From: FEN-1297 sp021817845
Lineage (GTDB): Bacteria > Bacteroidota > Ignavibacteria > Ignavibacteriales > Ignavibacteriaceae
Length of the DNA stretch: 64,000 nucleotides
Assembly: GCA_021817845.1 (NCBI GenBank)
Contig: JAKAFW010000011.1
Location: forward strand, 29,537 to 93,536
Direction: 5' to 3'
The position numbers and the translations under genes were made by a program. Shown here piece by piece: positions 1 to 8,788 of the stretch; within the stretch, counting starts at the first letter, position 1; every line of letters begins with the position of its first letter. The notes under the pieces were generated by a model. It saw nothing but the letters and a program-made list of their open reading frames with translations, did no database searches and had not been told where the DNA came from.

Positions 1-2
1 AT

Positions 3-506
3 GCCAATGCTATGGCTGCAATAATGGCTGCAAAAATATTTGGTGCAGACAATCAAAAAATAATAGCAGCTCTAGGGTCATTCCCGGGAGTGGATCACAG
101 ACTTGAAATGGTAAGAGAACTTGCGGGAGTAAAGTATATAAACGATTCTAAGGCAACTAACATTGATGCTGTATGGTATGCTTTGCGCAGCTTTGATGAG
201 CCGATTTTTTTGATACTTGGCGGACTCGATAAAGGAAACGATTATGATCAGATTAAGGATATAATTATTGAAAAAGTAAAAAAAATTTATGCCATAGGAG
301 CCTCGGCAGAAAAGATTTTTAATTTTTTTCACAGCATGGTGAAGGTTGAAATAATGAAATCACTTGAGGATGCAATTTTGGAAGCTAGCCGCGAAGCCAG
401 AGCGGATGAAATTGTTTTGCTTTCGCCTGCTTGTGCAAGTTTTGATATGTTTCGGAGCTATGAGCACAGGGGTGAAGTATTTAAAGAAGCGGTAAACAAA
501 TTATAA
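3..506 (+). CDS. murD: UDP-N-acetylmuramoylalanine--D-glutamate ligase, C-terminal part (partial)
   Basis: This is the C-terminal part of MurD, the cytoplasmic ATP-dependent ligase that adds D-glutamate to UDP-MurNAc-L-Ala in peptidoglycan precursor synthesis. The frame is open to the left edge, so the N-terminus and the ATP-binding P-loop are outside the window. Visible family motifs are H-R-L-E, N-D-S-K-A-T-N (substrate and ATP contacts), G-G-x-D-K-G and the C-terminal L-L-S-P-A-C-A-S-F-D-M-F block. It ends directly against ftsW with no gap, and its place upstream of ftsW and murG is the usual dcw order. The identification is secure; only the length is unknown. Confidence 0.95.
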   Translation, partial: ANAMAAIMAAKIFGADNQKIIAALGSFPGVDHRLEMVRELAGVKYINDSKATNIDAVWYALRSFDEPIFLILGGLDKGNDYDQIKDIIIEKVKKIYAIGASAEKIFNFFHSMVKVEIMKSLEDAILEASREARADEIVLLSPACASFDMFRSYEHRGEVFKEAVNKL

Positions 507-1634
507 ATGAAAAAGTTAGCCATCATAATATTTTTTGACGCGTTTATTTTAATGCTGCTCGGATTAATTATTGTTATGAGCGCAAGCAGCACTTATAGCG
601 AATTTAAATTCGATAGTCTCTTCCATTTATTCAATTACCATTTTGCAAAAGTAATAATTGGTATTGCGAGCCTCATTTTCTTTAGCGCAGTTCCTTATGA
701 AATTTATAGGAAGTTTAGCAAGCCGGCGATTATTGCGATAACTTTTTTATTGTTGCTGACTTTGTTTATTGCGCCTGAAATTAAAGGCGCCGGGCGCTGG
801 ATAAATTTAGGCTTCTTTACTTTTCAACCGGCAGATATTGCAAAACTAATTCTAATTATTCACTTAGCGGTTTTGCTTGAAGATAAAAAAGATTTGTTGA
901 AAAATTACAAAGAAGGATTTTTATATTTATTATTTTGGGTGCTGGTTATTTCTGGATTAGTTCTCGCGCAGCCAAATGTTAGTAACGGGGTGCTTTTAGT
1001 TTTTGTGTCCTTCATGCTTCTTTATGTTGGCGGAGCAAAATTTAGCCACCTCCTTTTTACAGCTCTTGGCTGTCTGCTGTTTGCAGGTATTACCGCAATG
1101 GCAATAGCACATTCAAGAGAAAGAATTTTAACTTTTATTCATGCGGCTCAGTACGGAGGCACTGCAAATATCCAAGTTAAACAAGCATTGCTCGGATTAG
1201 GGAGTGGAGGAATATTTGGTGTCGGCATGGGGCATAGCCTTCAAAGTAACCTATTCCTTCCGGAAGCTTATGGTGATTTTATCTTTGCAATCTTAGGCGA
1301 AGAATTAGGGTTTCTAGGATCGGTTATTGTACTTTGTTGTTATCTGATTTTGTTTCTTGCAGGAATTCTCGTTGCTAAAAAGGCTAAAGATAAATTTGGG
1401 CAGCTTCTTGCTTTTGGTATCACAATGTCCGTTACTATTTATGCGTTTGTAAATGTTGCAGTAGCAACAGGATTAGTCCCTACTACTGGTCTTCCGTTAC
1501 CATTTATTAGCTACGGAGGTACATCTTTAATCTTTCTTTGCATCTCAGTCGGAATTTTAATCAACATTGCTTTTTCAAGTGCGGCGGTGAAAAAGCCGAT
1601 TAATCAAAATATAAATGAAACTGTTCCGGCATGA
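507..1634 (+). CDS. ftsW: Lipid II polymerase / cell-division protein FtsW
   Basis: A 375-residue SEDS-family membrane protein with about ten hydrophobic segments, normal in length for FtsW/RodA. Family knowledge: SEDS proteins are peptidoglycan glycosyltransferases, and FtsW works at the septum with a class B PBP. SEDS signatures are visible: G-A-G-R-W-I in the first third and the C-terminal G-L-P-L-P-F-I-S-Y-G-G stretch. The start abuts the murD stop and the end overlaps murG by four bases (ATGA), so expression is probably translationally coupled. FtsW is preferred over RodA because of the dcw context. Confidence 0.95.
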   Translation: MKKLAIIIFFDAFILMLLGLIIVMSASSTYSEFKFDSLFHLFNYHFAKVIIGIASLIFFSAVPYEIYRKFSKPAIIAITFLLLLTLFIAPEIKGAGRWINLGFFTFQPADIAKLILIIHLAVLLEDKKDLLKNYKEGFLYLLFWVLVISGLVLAQPNVSNGVLLVFVSFMLLYVGGAKFSHLLFTALGCLLFAGITAMAIAHSRERILTFIHAAQYGGTANIQVKQALLGLGSGGIFGVGMGHSLQSNLFLPEAYGDFIFAILGEELGFLGSVIVLCCYLILFLAGILVAKKAKDKFGQLLAFGITMSVTIYAFVNVAVATGLVPTTGLPLPFISYGGTSLIFLCISVGILINIAFSSAAVKKPINQNINETVPA

Positions 1635-2734
1635 GTACAGAAAATAAAAAATATAGATTTTTATTTGCCGGCGGTGGAACTGGTGGTCATTTATTTCCAG
1701 CAGTAGCTGTAGCCGAAAGGATTAAAATTAAATTGCCTAATGCACAAATAATGTTTGTTGGCACAAAATCCAAAATTGAAAGCAAAGTGATTCCGGAATT
1801 AGGATATAAATTCAAGTCAATTTGGATAAAAGGATTTTCGAGAAAAATTAATTTTGAGAATTTACTTTTCCCTCTGAAAGTAATTGTATCTGTCATTCAA
1901 TCTATTTTTATCAATTTAAATTTTAAGCCTCAAGTTGCAATTGGCTCAGGCGGCTATGTTGCCGGTCCTGCAATATTTGCTTCATCATTATTTGGTGCAA
2001 AAATAATTTTACTTGAACAAAATAGTTATCCGGGAGTTACTTCTAAAATGTTGGAAAAATTTGCTGATGAGATCCATGTCGGTTTTGAAGACTCAAAAAA
2101 ATATTTTAAGAATAAAGAAAAAATATTTTTTACTGGGAATCCGGTAAGAAAAAATTTAGGATCGATTAACAAAAATGATGCGTTGAAGGAATTTAATTTA
2201 TCAGATTCAAAGAAGACTTTATTAATCGTTGGGGGAAGTTTAGGCGCAGGCTCAATAAATGATGCAGTCGCCGGTTCTTTGAAAAAACTTGAAGAAAATC
2301 AAATTCAGGTTATTTGGCAAACTGGGAAAAATTATTATGAAAAATATAGAATATTTACTTCACCCAATATTTTAGTGATGCCGTTCATAGTTAAGATGGA
2401 TATAGCCTATTCTGCATGCGATTTAATGCTTGCAAGGGCTGGCGCTACAACTATCGCGGAATTACTCACCCTTGGTATTCCGTCAATTTTGGTACCTTCA
2501 CCTAACGTTACTGAGAACCATCAATATTATAATGCAAAGTCCTTATCAGAAAAGAATGCTGCAATTTTGATGGAAGATAAAATTTTAAGCTCAAAATTAA
2601 CAGATGAAGTGCTTTCAATCATTTTTAATCCAGAAAAACTATTACAATTAAAGATGAATGCTTTGTTATTAAGTAAACCAGACGCAGCCGAAGAAATAGC
2701 AGCACGTGCAATTAAATATGCGGTTGAAGTATGA
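1631..2734 (+). CDS. murG: UDP-GlcNAc--undecaprenyl-PP-MurNAc-pentapeptide GlcNAc transferase MurG
   Basis: A 367-residue GT28 glycosyltransferase that converts lipid I to lipid II on the inner face of the cytoplasmic membrane. The N-terminal glycine-rich loop A-G-G-G-T-G-G-H-L-F-P-A lies at about residues 13-24. G-S-G-G-Y-V-A-G-P and the UDP-GlcNAc site G-A-T-T-I-A-E-L (about residue 273 on) follow, then the P-x-P-N-x-T-x-N-H-Q element. It overlaps ftsW and the next gene by four bases on each side, so it sits in a tightly coupled stretch. Confidence 0.96.
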   Translation: MSTENKKYRFLFAGGGTGGHLFPAVAVAERIKIKLPNAQIMFVGTKSKIESKVIPELGYKFKSIWIKGFSRKINFENLLFPLKVIVSVIQSIFINLNFKPQVAIGSGGYVAGPAIFASSLFGAKIILLEQNSYPGVTSKMLEKFADEIHVGFEDSKKYFKNKEKIFFTGNPVRKNLGSINKNDALKEFNLSDSKKTLLIVGGSLGAGSINDAVAGSLKKLEENQIQVIWQTGKNYYEKYRIFTSPNILVMPFIVKMDIAYSACDLMLARAGATTIAELLTLGIPSILVPSPNVTENHQYYNAKSLSEKNAAILMEDKILSSKLTDEVLSIIFNPEKLLQLKMNALLLSKPDAAEEIAARAIKYAVEV

Positions 2735-3201
2735 CAGAAACGGATAAAAATATTTTCAAGTACAATTTGTCGTTTTATTATCAGTCAACGATTATCTACT
2801 TTATAGTATTTATTTTATATGTAATTATTCGGGGAGAATTTGTCGAAGACTCATTTATTTTTATTGTTAAAGATCCGATAATTTATTTCTTTGGATTTAT
2901 TGTGATTTTTTCATTGATTGGTTTGTTATACAATGTCTATAGAAAAAGATTTTTGGAAATTACTGATGAACAGATTTCATTTATTGAAAAATCAAGGTTG
3001 AAAACTTTTAAAACAGAAGATATTATTCAAATAAAAATTTCCAAAAGACGCGAAAGATTTAATAACAAAGTTTTTCGGCTTATAAGATTAAAAATTAAAA
3101 ATAGACGAAGACCGATTATTATTAGACCTTCTGATTATGAAAATGAAGAAGCATTAATTAAAAAATTTCAAATGTTAAAAGAGAAACCCAGGAAATTATA
3201 A
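2731..3201 (+). CDS. Two-helix membrane protein with PH-like cytoplasmic part, within the dcw cluster
   Basis: I do not recognise this 156-residue protein as a named family. It has two hydrophobic segments (about residues 17-33 and 49-68) and then a basic, beta-rich C-terminal region of about 85 residues. That pattern (short F-x-E-I-T-D-E-Q-I-type strand, then lysine/arginine-rich strands) resembles bacterial PH-like membrane proteins. It starts inside the murG stop codon (ATGA overlap) and ends right at the murC start, so it is co-translated with cell-wall genes. A role in envelope synthesis or division is inferred from position only. Such a gene is not part of the textbook dcw order. Confidence 0.8.
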   Translation: MTETDKNIFKYNLSFYYQSTIIYFIVFILYVIIRGEFVEDSFIFIVKDPIIYFFGFIVIFSLIGLLYNVYRKRFLEITDEQISFIEKSRLKTFKTEDIIQIKISKRRERFNNKVFRLIRLKIKNRRRPIIIRPSDYENEEALIKKFQMLKEKPRKL

Positions 3202-4575
3202 ATGTTCAAGAATATTAAAAAAGTTCACTTTGTCGGTATCGGCGGCATAGGTATGAGTGGAATAGCAGAAATACTCTTAAACCAGGGTTTCGAAATATCT
3301 GGTTCGGATAGATCATTGTCAGATGTTACTGCCCGTCTCGGTAGCCTCGGAATCAAAGTTTATGAAGGGCATTCTCCGGAAAACCTGAAAGATGCGGATG
3401 TCCTTGTTTATTCATCTGCAGTAATGATAGACAACCCCGAAGTTCAAGCGGCGATTGAAAGAAAAATTCCAATTATTAAACGATCTGAAATGCTTGCAGA
3501 GTGTATGCGGATGAAATATGGAATTGGTATCGCCGGGACTCACGGAAAAACTACAACTACATCGATGGTTGGATTAACCTTAACTGAAGGCGGAATTGAT
3601 CCTACAATTATCGTTGGCGGAAAATTAAGCGGACTTGGAGGCACTAACGCACGTTTAGGCGATGGAGAATTTATAGTTGTTGAAGCGGATGAATTCGATA
3701 GAACATTTTTAAAACTTACACCAACCATTGCAGCGATTACTACTTTAGAAAGCGAGCATCTAGATACATATAAAGATTTGGACGATATAAAATCCGCATT
3801 CATTGAGTTCGCTAATAAAGTTCCTTTTTACGGCTTTGTTGTTCTATGTATGGATGAACCTGCGCTTCAAGATATAATTCCTTATATAAATAAAAAGATT
3901 TTAACATACGGATTAACCACTCAAGCGGATATCCGGGCGACTGATATTTCTTTTAACGAATTTTCAAGCTCGTACTCTGTAAAATATAAGGGTGAAGATT
4001 TAGGAAAACTTACTTTGAAAATTCCGGGTGTCCATAATATCAAAAACTCTCTTGTTGCAATTTGTATTGCAAAGGAGCTTGGGATCGGTTTTGATGTAAT
4101 TAAGAAAGCTCTAGAATCATTCTCCGGTGTTTACAGAAGGTTCGAAATAAAATATAACAAAGAAATTTTAGTGATTGACGATTATGCACACCATCCAACC
4201 GAAACTAGCGCAACTTTAGCCGGAATTAGAAATGGCTGGGATCGAAGGTTAATTGCAGTTTTTCAACCGCACCTTTATACGCGGACAAGAGATTTTTATC
4301 ATGAGTTTGGAAGGTCGTTTCTTAACTCGGATATTTTTATCTGCACTGATGTTTATCCTGCTCGTGAAGAACCAATTGATGGAATCAGCGGCGAGCTTAT
4401 TACCGAATCAGCTAAAAAGTTTGGACATAAAAATGTTATCTATATTAAGGATAAAAATGATATCCCCCAAAAGTTAATTGAACTGAAAAAAGACGGTGAT
4501 ATATTTGTTACTATGGGCGCCGGGGATATTTGGAAGTACGGAGAAAAATTTGTTGAACTTGTTAAAGCATTGTAA
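3202..4575 (+). CDS. murC: UDP-N-acetylmuramate--L-alanine ligase
   Basis: A 457-residue Mur ligase that attaches L-alanine to UDP-MurNAc, the first amino-acid step of the peptidoglycan stem. The N-terminal Rossmann motif G-I-G-G-I-G-M-S-G lies at about residues 13-21, the ATP P-loop G-T-H-G-K-T-T-T-T at about 113-121, and D-D-Y-A-H-H-P-T-E near residue 328, all typical of MurC. It begins at the first base after the preceding stop. The next gene, ftsQ, starts inside its 3' end. No murB or ddl lies between murC and ftsQ here. Confidence 0.96.
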   Translation: MFKNIKKVHFVGIGGIGMSGIAEILLNQGFEISGSDRSLSDVTARLGSLGIKVYEGHSPENLKDADVLVYSSAVMIDNPEVQAAIERKIPIIKRSEMLAECMRMKYGIGIAGTHGKTTTTSMVGLTLTEGGIDPTIIVGGKLSGLGGTNARLGDGEFIVVEADEFDRTFLKLTPTIAAITTLESEHLDTYKDLDDIKSAFIEFANKVPFYGFVVLCMDEPALQDIIPYINKKILTYGLTTQADIRATDISFNEFSSSYSVKYKGEDLGKLTLKIPGVHNIKNSLVAICIAKELGIGFDVIKKALESFSGVYRRFEIKYNKEILVIDDYAHHPTETSATLAGIRNGWDRRLIAVFQPHLYTRTRDFYHEFGRSFLNSDIFICTDVYPAREEPIDGISGELITESAKKFGHKNVIYIKDKNDIPQKLIELKKDGDIFVTMGAGDIWKYGEKFVELVKAL

Positions 4576-5347
4576 AAATGTTAGAAAAAAAAGTAAAATA
4601 TTGAGCACTTTATTTCTCATTGTATTAATTTCATGTTTAATATTTTTGATCTTTTCTACTAATAAAAAAAATAATAAAGATGAGGTCAAAATGATTGAGG
4701 TACGTGGTAATAAACTTCTTTCAGAAAGTGATTATCTGAAATACACTAAGCTTAATGATCTTTCTATTTATAATGATTTAACGCTACCGGCTATTAAAGA
4801 GCGTTTTGAAAAGCATCCTTACCTTGACAATGTCGATGTTGAATATGCCGGCAATGGATTGGTAAAAGTTTTTGTAACTGAAAAAATAATAATGGCAGTT
4901 ATAATCAATAATGGCGAACCGTATTTTATAACTGAGAAATTTCAAATTTTGCCAATGTTGAATGATACTAAATTTGTTGATCTGCCGGTTATCAGCAATG
5001 CGAATGTCCAAAATAATTTTATAGCACTTTCTTATCACGAATCAGATGACATTGTTGAAGCTTTTAAAATTATTGAAGCGGCCAAATTATCAAGTATAGA
5101 ATTATCTAAGAAGCTTTCGGAAATTGATCTTAGAAACGGAAGCGAAATAATATTGTCATTTTCCGGCATTAAACCTCCGGTTATTTTCGGCAAGGGCGAT
5201 GAAGCAAAAAAAATGGTTTATTTAGAAATAATGATGAAGGGAATGCTTAACGGAAATAATCTTGTTGATAATAGTGATTATATTGATTTAAGATTTGCAA
5301 ATGAAATTTTCCTTGGTAAAGCTGAAGAAACAGGTCTAAGTGAATGA
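4550..5347 (+). CDS. ftsQ: Cell division protein FtsQ-like (POTRA) protein
   Basis: A bitopic membrane protein with one N-terminal helix (L-x-L-I-V-L-I-S-C-L-I-F-L-I-F type) and a short POTRA-like segment beginning M-I-E-V-R-G-N-K-L-L. FtsQ is poorly conserved in sequence, so the name rests on topology plus position between murC and ftsA. The start is uncertain. An upstream ATG at 4496 would overlap murC by 80 bases and give an unlikely N-terminus. I chose TTG at 4550 because GGAG lies at 4540-4543, six bases upstream; TTG at 4553 is equally possible. The protein is about 265 residues. The end overlaps the ftsA start by four bases. Confidence 0.85.
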   Translation: MLNLLKHCKNVRKKSKILSTLFLIVLISCLIFLIFSTNKKNNKDEVKMIEVRGNKLLSESDYLKYTKLNDLSIYNDLTLPAIKERFEKHPYLDNVDVEYAGNGLVKVFVTEKIIMAVIINNGEPYFITEKFQILPMLNDTKFVDLPVISNANVQNNFIALSYHESDDIVEAFKIIEAAKLSSIELSKKLSEIDLRNGSEIILSFSGIKPPVIFGKGDEAKKMVYLEIMMKGMLNGNNLVDNSDYIDLRFANEIFLGKAEETGLSE

Positions 5348-6594
5348 AAAAAAATATTCTTGCAGGGTTGGATTTAGGAACGACTAAAGTTTGTGCGGTA
5401 ATTGCCGAACGGATTGAAGACAGCAATCGTATAAATATTTTAGGATTCGGAGTTGCTCCGTCAGAAGGTTTACATAAAGGTCTTGTTGCAAACATAGGTA
5501 AAACTGCTGAAGCTATAAGAGAAGCTGTTTCTATTGCTTCAAACAGAGCAGGTATAGAAATAAACATCGTTAATGTAGGGGTCGCCGGAGAACACATTAC
5601 CAGCATTCGACATAGAAATTACGTCACCATTAGCGGTGAAGATAAGGAGATTACAAAAGCTGACCTTGAAAGACTTGAAGCCGATGTAAGAACAATTAGA
5701 ATTCCATCTGACCGGCAGATATTGCATATTATCCCGGAAGAATTTATGGTCGATTATCAAGGCGGTATTGAAAATCCAATAGGAATGTCAGGCTCGAGAC
5801 TAGAGGCTACTAATCATATCGTGCTTGCTTCAATACCGGCAATACAAAATATAAAAAAATCTGTTGAACGTGCCGGACTTCAAGTTCAAGATTACATTCT
5901 GCAACCCATAGCATCAAGTTCATCTGTTCTTGAAGAAAGTGAGAAAGATTTAGGAGTTGCTTTAATAGATATCGGTGGAGGAACCACGGACATCGCAATA
6001 TTTCACAATAAAGCAATTAAGCATACAAAAGTTATCGGCGTTGCCGGAAATCAAGTAACGAATGACATCCGTGAGTCGCTTGGAGTAATCACGGAAGAAG
6101 CCGAAAAATTAAAAAAGGATTACGGTTATGCAACTGAAAACGCTATTATCAAAGATGAAGATATTTTGATCCGCGGTGTTGGTGCAAGAGGAAATGCAAA
6201 AATTCCCATTAGCCTGTTAACACAAATAATCAGCCTCAGAATGCGAGAACTTTTTGCATTGGTTGACAATGAAATTAGAAGCGCAGGGTTCAAAAATAAA
6301 ATCAAAGCCGGAATAGTTTTAACTGGTGGCGGCTCGCTTTTGAAAGGATGTACTGAATTAGCAGAAGAGGTATTCGGACTTCCGACACGCATCGGCGTAC
6401 CTCAGGAATTAGGCACTGGATTGTCAAATGAAATTGAAAGTCCGGAGTTTGCAACAGTCGCAGGTTTAATAAGAGGAATCCCTGGTGGGAAATCAAGCGA
6501 ATATCAAGTCCTGATTAAACCAAAAAAGGCTCAAGGAAAAAATAAATTTACAGGAATGTTTAAAAGAGTACAACAATTTTTTGATGAATTATAA
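5344..6594 (+). CDS. ftsA: Cell division protein FtsA
   Basis: A 416-residue actin-like ATPase that tethers FtsZ to the membrane and recruits later division proteins. The phosphate-1 motif G-L-D-L-G-T-T-K-V is at residues 8-16, followed by the SHS2/1C subdomain. The phosphate-2 motif D-I-G-G-G-T-T-D-I and the adenosine motif T-G-G-G-S-L-L-K-G follow. The C-terminal M-F-K-R-V-Q-Q-F-F-D-E-L is amphipathic, as expected for the membrane-targeting helix. It overlaps ftsQ by four bases and lies 21 bases before ftsZ. Confidence 0.96.
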   Translation: MKKNILAGLDLGTTKVCAVIAERIEDSNRINILGFGVAPSEGLHKGLVANIGKTAEAIREAVSIASNRAGIEINIVNVGVAGEHITSIRHRNYVTISGEDKEITKADLERLEADVRTIRIPSDRQILHIIPEEFMVDYQGGIENPIGMSGSRLEATNHIVLASIPAIQNIKKSVERAGLQVQDYILQPIASSSSVLEESEKDLGVALIDIGGGTTDIAIFHNKAIKHTKVIGVAGNQVTNDIRESLGVITEEAEKLKKDYGYATENAIIKDEDILIRGVGARGNAKIPISLLTQIISLRMRELFALVDNEIRSAGFKNKIKAGIVLTGGGSLLKGCTELAEEVFGLPTRIGVPQELGTGLSNEIESPEFATVAGLIRGIPGGKSSEYQVLIKPKKAQGKNKFTGMFKRVQQFFDEL

Positions 6595-6615
6595 ACTTCA
6601 AATAAGGAGGTCACA

Positions 6616-7911
6616 ATGACGCGATTTGCCACACTTGATAAAAGCAGGTCTATGTCCGCAATATTAAAAGTTGTAGGAGTTGGCGGCGGTGGTTGCAATG
6701 CTATTGAAAGCATGATTAAAAGAGGGCTTGTCGGAGTTGAATATATTGCTGTTAATACTGACGCTCAAGTTCTAAACAGTAGCAGCGCAACGCACAAAAT
6801 ACAAGTCGGAACTAACATTACTCGCGGACTTGGTGCAGGTGCAGATCCCAATGTAGGTAAAAAATCTCTTGAAGAAGATAGAGAAAAACTTGCCGAAGTT
6901 CTTTCAGGAAGTGATATGGTTTTTGTTACTGCCGGTATGGGCGGCGGTACCGGAACCGGGGGTGCCCCCGTAGTCGCCTCAATTGCTAAAAGTATTGGCT
7001 CGCTCGTTGTCGGAATTGTTACTAAACCTTTCCGCTGGGAAGGTAAAAAGAGAATGTTAAATGCCGAACAAGGAATCCAAGAATTAAAGCAACATGTCGA
7101 TAGCTTGATAATCATTCCTAATGAAAGGCTCTTAAGTATTCTTGATAAAAGCATAAATGCATTTGCAGCATTTGATAAACCAAACGAAGTTTTGTATGAA
7201 GCAACCCGCGGTATTGCCGATATAATAACTATCGAAGGATTAATTAATGTTGATTTTGCTGATGTTCGTGCCGTAATGAATCAAAGCGGAGAAGCTTTAA
7301 TGGGGTGCGGAATTGCGAGTGGAGAAAATCGCGCCATTGAAGCTGCACAAAAAGCAATTTCCAGTCCTTTATTAGAAGGTGTTAATATTAAAGGCGCTAA
7401 AAGCGTCCTATTAAATGTTACTGGCTCAAGCAATCTTACCATGCAGGAAATTAACGAAGGAAATAACGTTATTTTTGAAGCAGCAGGCGAAGAATCAAAT
7501 GTAATTTTCGGCTGCGTAAGAAAAGAAGAGATGAATGACTATGTGTCATACACGGTTATTGCTACCGGGTTTGAAAGCGCACGCCAAAATTTTAATGCAA
7601 AAACAAATAAGAATTCTCAAGAGAAATATAAAAATCAGGAATCTGTCCGAGGCGGTTTTAATTTCTTAGAAAACTCCGAAGTAGATCAAAATGACTTGGA
7701 TGTACCAACCTTCTTCAGAGTCAAAAGCCCAAAATCTTCTGTTGATGATAAGGACAAAGATAAAACTAAAGATGAAGAAACGCCCAAAAGCGGATTTAAC
7801 TTTGATGCCTCAAGGTACAACTGGGCTAAAGATAAAACAAATAAAGTGAATTCTGAAAATAAAGATGATGATGAAGATAGTTCTTCTTTTTTAAGAATGA
7901 TTATGGATTAA
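6616..7911 (+). CDS. ftsZ: Cell division protein FtsZ with extended C-terminal tail
   Basis: A 431-residue tubulin-like GTPase that forms the Z ring. The GTP-binding motif G-G-G-T-G-T-G-G-A-P and the T3/T7 loops are intact. A strong ribosome-binding site, AAGGAGGT, lies just upstream, unlike the coupled genes before it. The usual C-terminal interaction peptide (D-x-P-x-F-x-R-like) appears as D-L-D-V-P-T-F-F-R at residues 360-368, not at the end. It is followed by about 60 charged residues and a second F-L-R-M-I-M-D at the terminus. The last gene of the cluster here. Confidence 0.97.
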   Translation: MTRFATLDKSRSMSAILKVVGVGGGGCNAIESMIKRGLVGVEYIAVNTDAQVLNSSSATHKIQVGTNITRGLGAGADPNVGKKSLEEDREKLAEVLSGSDMVFVTAGMGGGTGTGGAPVVASIAKSIGSLVVGIVTKPFRWEGKKRMLNAEQGIQELKQHVDSLIIIPNERLLSILDKSINAFAAFDKPNEVLYEATRGIADIITIEGLINVDFADVRAVMNQSGEALMGCGIASGENRAIEAAQKAISSPLLEGVNIKGAKSVLLNVTGSSNLTMQEINEGNNVIFEAAGEESNVIFGCVRKEEMNDYVSYTVIATGFESARQNFNAKTNKNSQEKYKNQESVRGGFNFLENSEVDQNDLDVPTFFRVKSPKSSVDDKDKDKTKDEETPKSGFNFDASRYNWAKDKTNKVNSENKDDDEDSSSFLRMIMD

Positions 7912-7969
7912 GATTCAGATAGTTCGTCGATATATTGTACAGGAATGCTTAAGGGAAGATTTTAATAGA

Positions 7970-8467
7970 TTACTTCAAGTTGACAAATTGAGTTGGAAAA
8001 TTTAATTCAGCATCCTTGATTAATTTTATCACTGCTTGAAGATCGTCTATCTTTGTAGCTTGGACTCTTATTTTTTCATCTTGAATTTGCGCGGTAACCT
8101 TAAGTTTTGATTCTTTAATCATTTTTGTAATTATTTTCGAATTGTCCCCTGAAATACCGCTTTGTAGTGCTATTTCTGATTTTAACCTACCGTTTGCTGC
8201 TGGCTCCGGCTCCTCAATTTTCAGAGCTTTTACTGAGATACCCCTTCTAATAAACCTGGTTTGAAGAATATCAATACTAGCTTTTAACGAATAATCATCC
8301 TTGGTGTTAATCGAAATAAGTTTCTCTTTTTTATTAAGTTCAATTTCAGTGTTAGAATCTTTTAAGTCATAACGCTGATGAATTTCCTTAATTGCTTGGT
8401 TAACCGCATTATCAGCTTCTTGCAGGTCAATCTCAGAAACTATATCAAAAGAATGATTTTGTGCCAT
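7970..8467 (-). CDS. YajQ-family (DUF520) nucleotide-binding protein
   Basis: A 165-residue cytoplasmic protein of the YajQ/DUF520 family, normal in length. The N-terminus has the family pattern S-F-D-I-V-S-E-I-D-L-Q-E-A-D-N-A, and I-x-Q-R-Y-D-L-K-D-like and K-V-T-A-Q-I-Q-D-E-K-I-R-V stretches follow. Family knowledge: members bind nucleotides, and a Xanthomonas homologue binds cyclic di-GMP, but the general function is unresolved. It is transcribed toward ftsZ, and the broken tRNA locus lies upstream of its start. Confidence 0.9.
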   Translation of the reverse strand: MAQNHSFDIVSEIDLQEADNAVNQAIKEIHQRYDLKDSNTEIELNKKEKLISINTKDDYSLKASIDILQTRFIRRGISVKALKIEEPEPAANGRLKSEIALQSGISGDNSKIITKMIKESKLKVTAQIQDEKIRVQATKIDDLQAVIKLIKDAELNFPTQFVNLK

Positions 8468-8488
8468 AATATTTTAGTCTAAATTTGT

Positions 8489-8543
8489 TGGGGTGCCCGG
8501 ATTCGAACCGGGGACCTTCCCGATTGAATCGGGACGCGTTAAC
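8489..8543 (-). pseudogene. 3' fragment of a broken tRNA gene (D-loop to acceptor)
   Basis: Read on the minus strand, this stretch matches the 3' part of the neighbouring tRNA-Pro: the variable loop, an intact T arm (CCCGG-TTCGAAT-CCGGG) and acceptor strand CACCCC. It begins only at the D-loop (GTTAACGCG). Its anticodon arm is TCCCG-ATTCAAT-CGGGA, unlike the intact tRNA-Pro. It has no 5' acceptor strand, so it cannot fold as a tRNA alone. Bases 8506-8543 repeat at 8947-8984 with one mismatch. Confidence 0.75.
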
Positions 8544-8787
8544 TGTTATTAATGAACCACTCAAGATATTTTCTGCTTTTCATTTTCTTGAGTTTATATT
8601 CAAGTTTAATAGCATCTGATTTAAGAATAAATTCTTTCATGAAGATTAGTTTCCATGGAACACCAGCTTTGGTAGAAGCTGATTGTCTTGAATTATGTTC
8701 GTCTAACCTTCGCAGAATGTTATTAGTGCTGCCAATATAATATTTGTTCACTGTTTGGCTAAATAAAATATAAGTACAAAAGCTCAT
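8539..8787 (-). CDS. GIY-YIG domain nuclease-like protein
   Basis: An 82-residue stand-alone GIY-YIG domain. Family motifs are visible: T-Y-I-L (the GIY position), Y-Y-I-G-S-T-N-N-I-L-R-R (YIG plus the catalytic arginine region), the conserved H-N and later E in L-E-Y-K-L-K-K. Family knowledge: the fold is shared by UvrC, homing endonucleases and many small uncharacterised proteins; the role of these single-domain forms is unknown. The ATG follows the 3' end of tRNA-Pro after one base. The stop codon lies in the tRNA fragment at 8539-8541. No Shine-Dalgarno sequence is available because the leader would be the tRNA itself. Confidence 0.88.
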   Translation of the reverse strand: MSFCTYILFSQTVNKYYIGSTNNILRRLDEHNSRQSASTKAGVPWKLIFMKEFILKSDAIKLEYKLKKMKSRKYLEWFINNS

Positions 8788-8788
8788 G

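Noticed and set aside
4496..4549. ATG 4496 as ftsQ start
   Set aside because: It overlaps murC by 80 bases and adds residues unlike an FtsQ N-terminus; kept only as an alternative.
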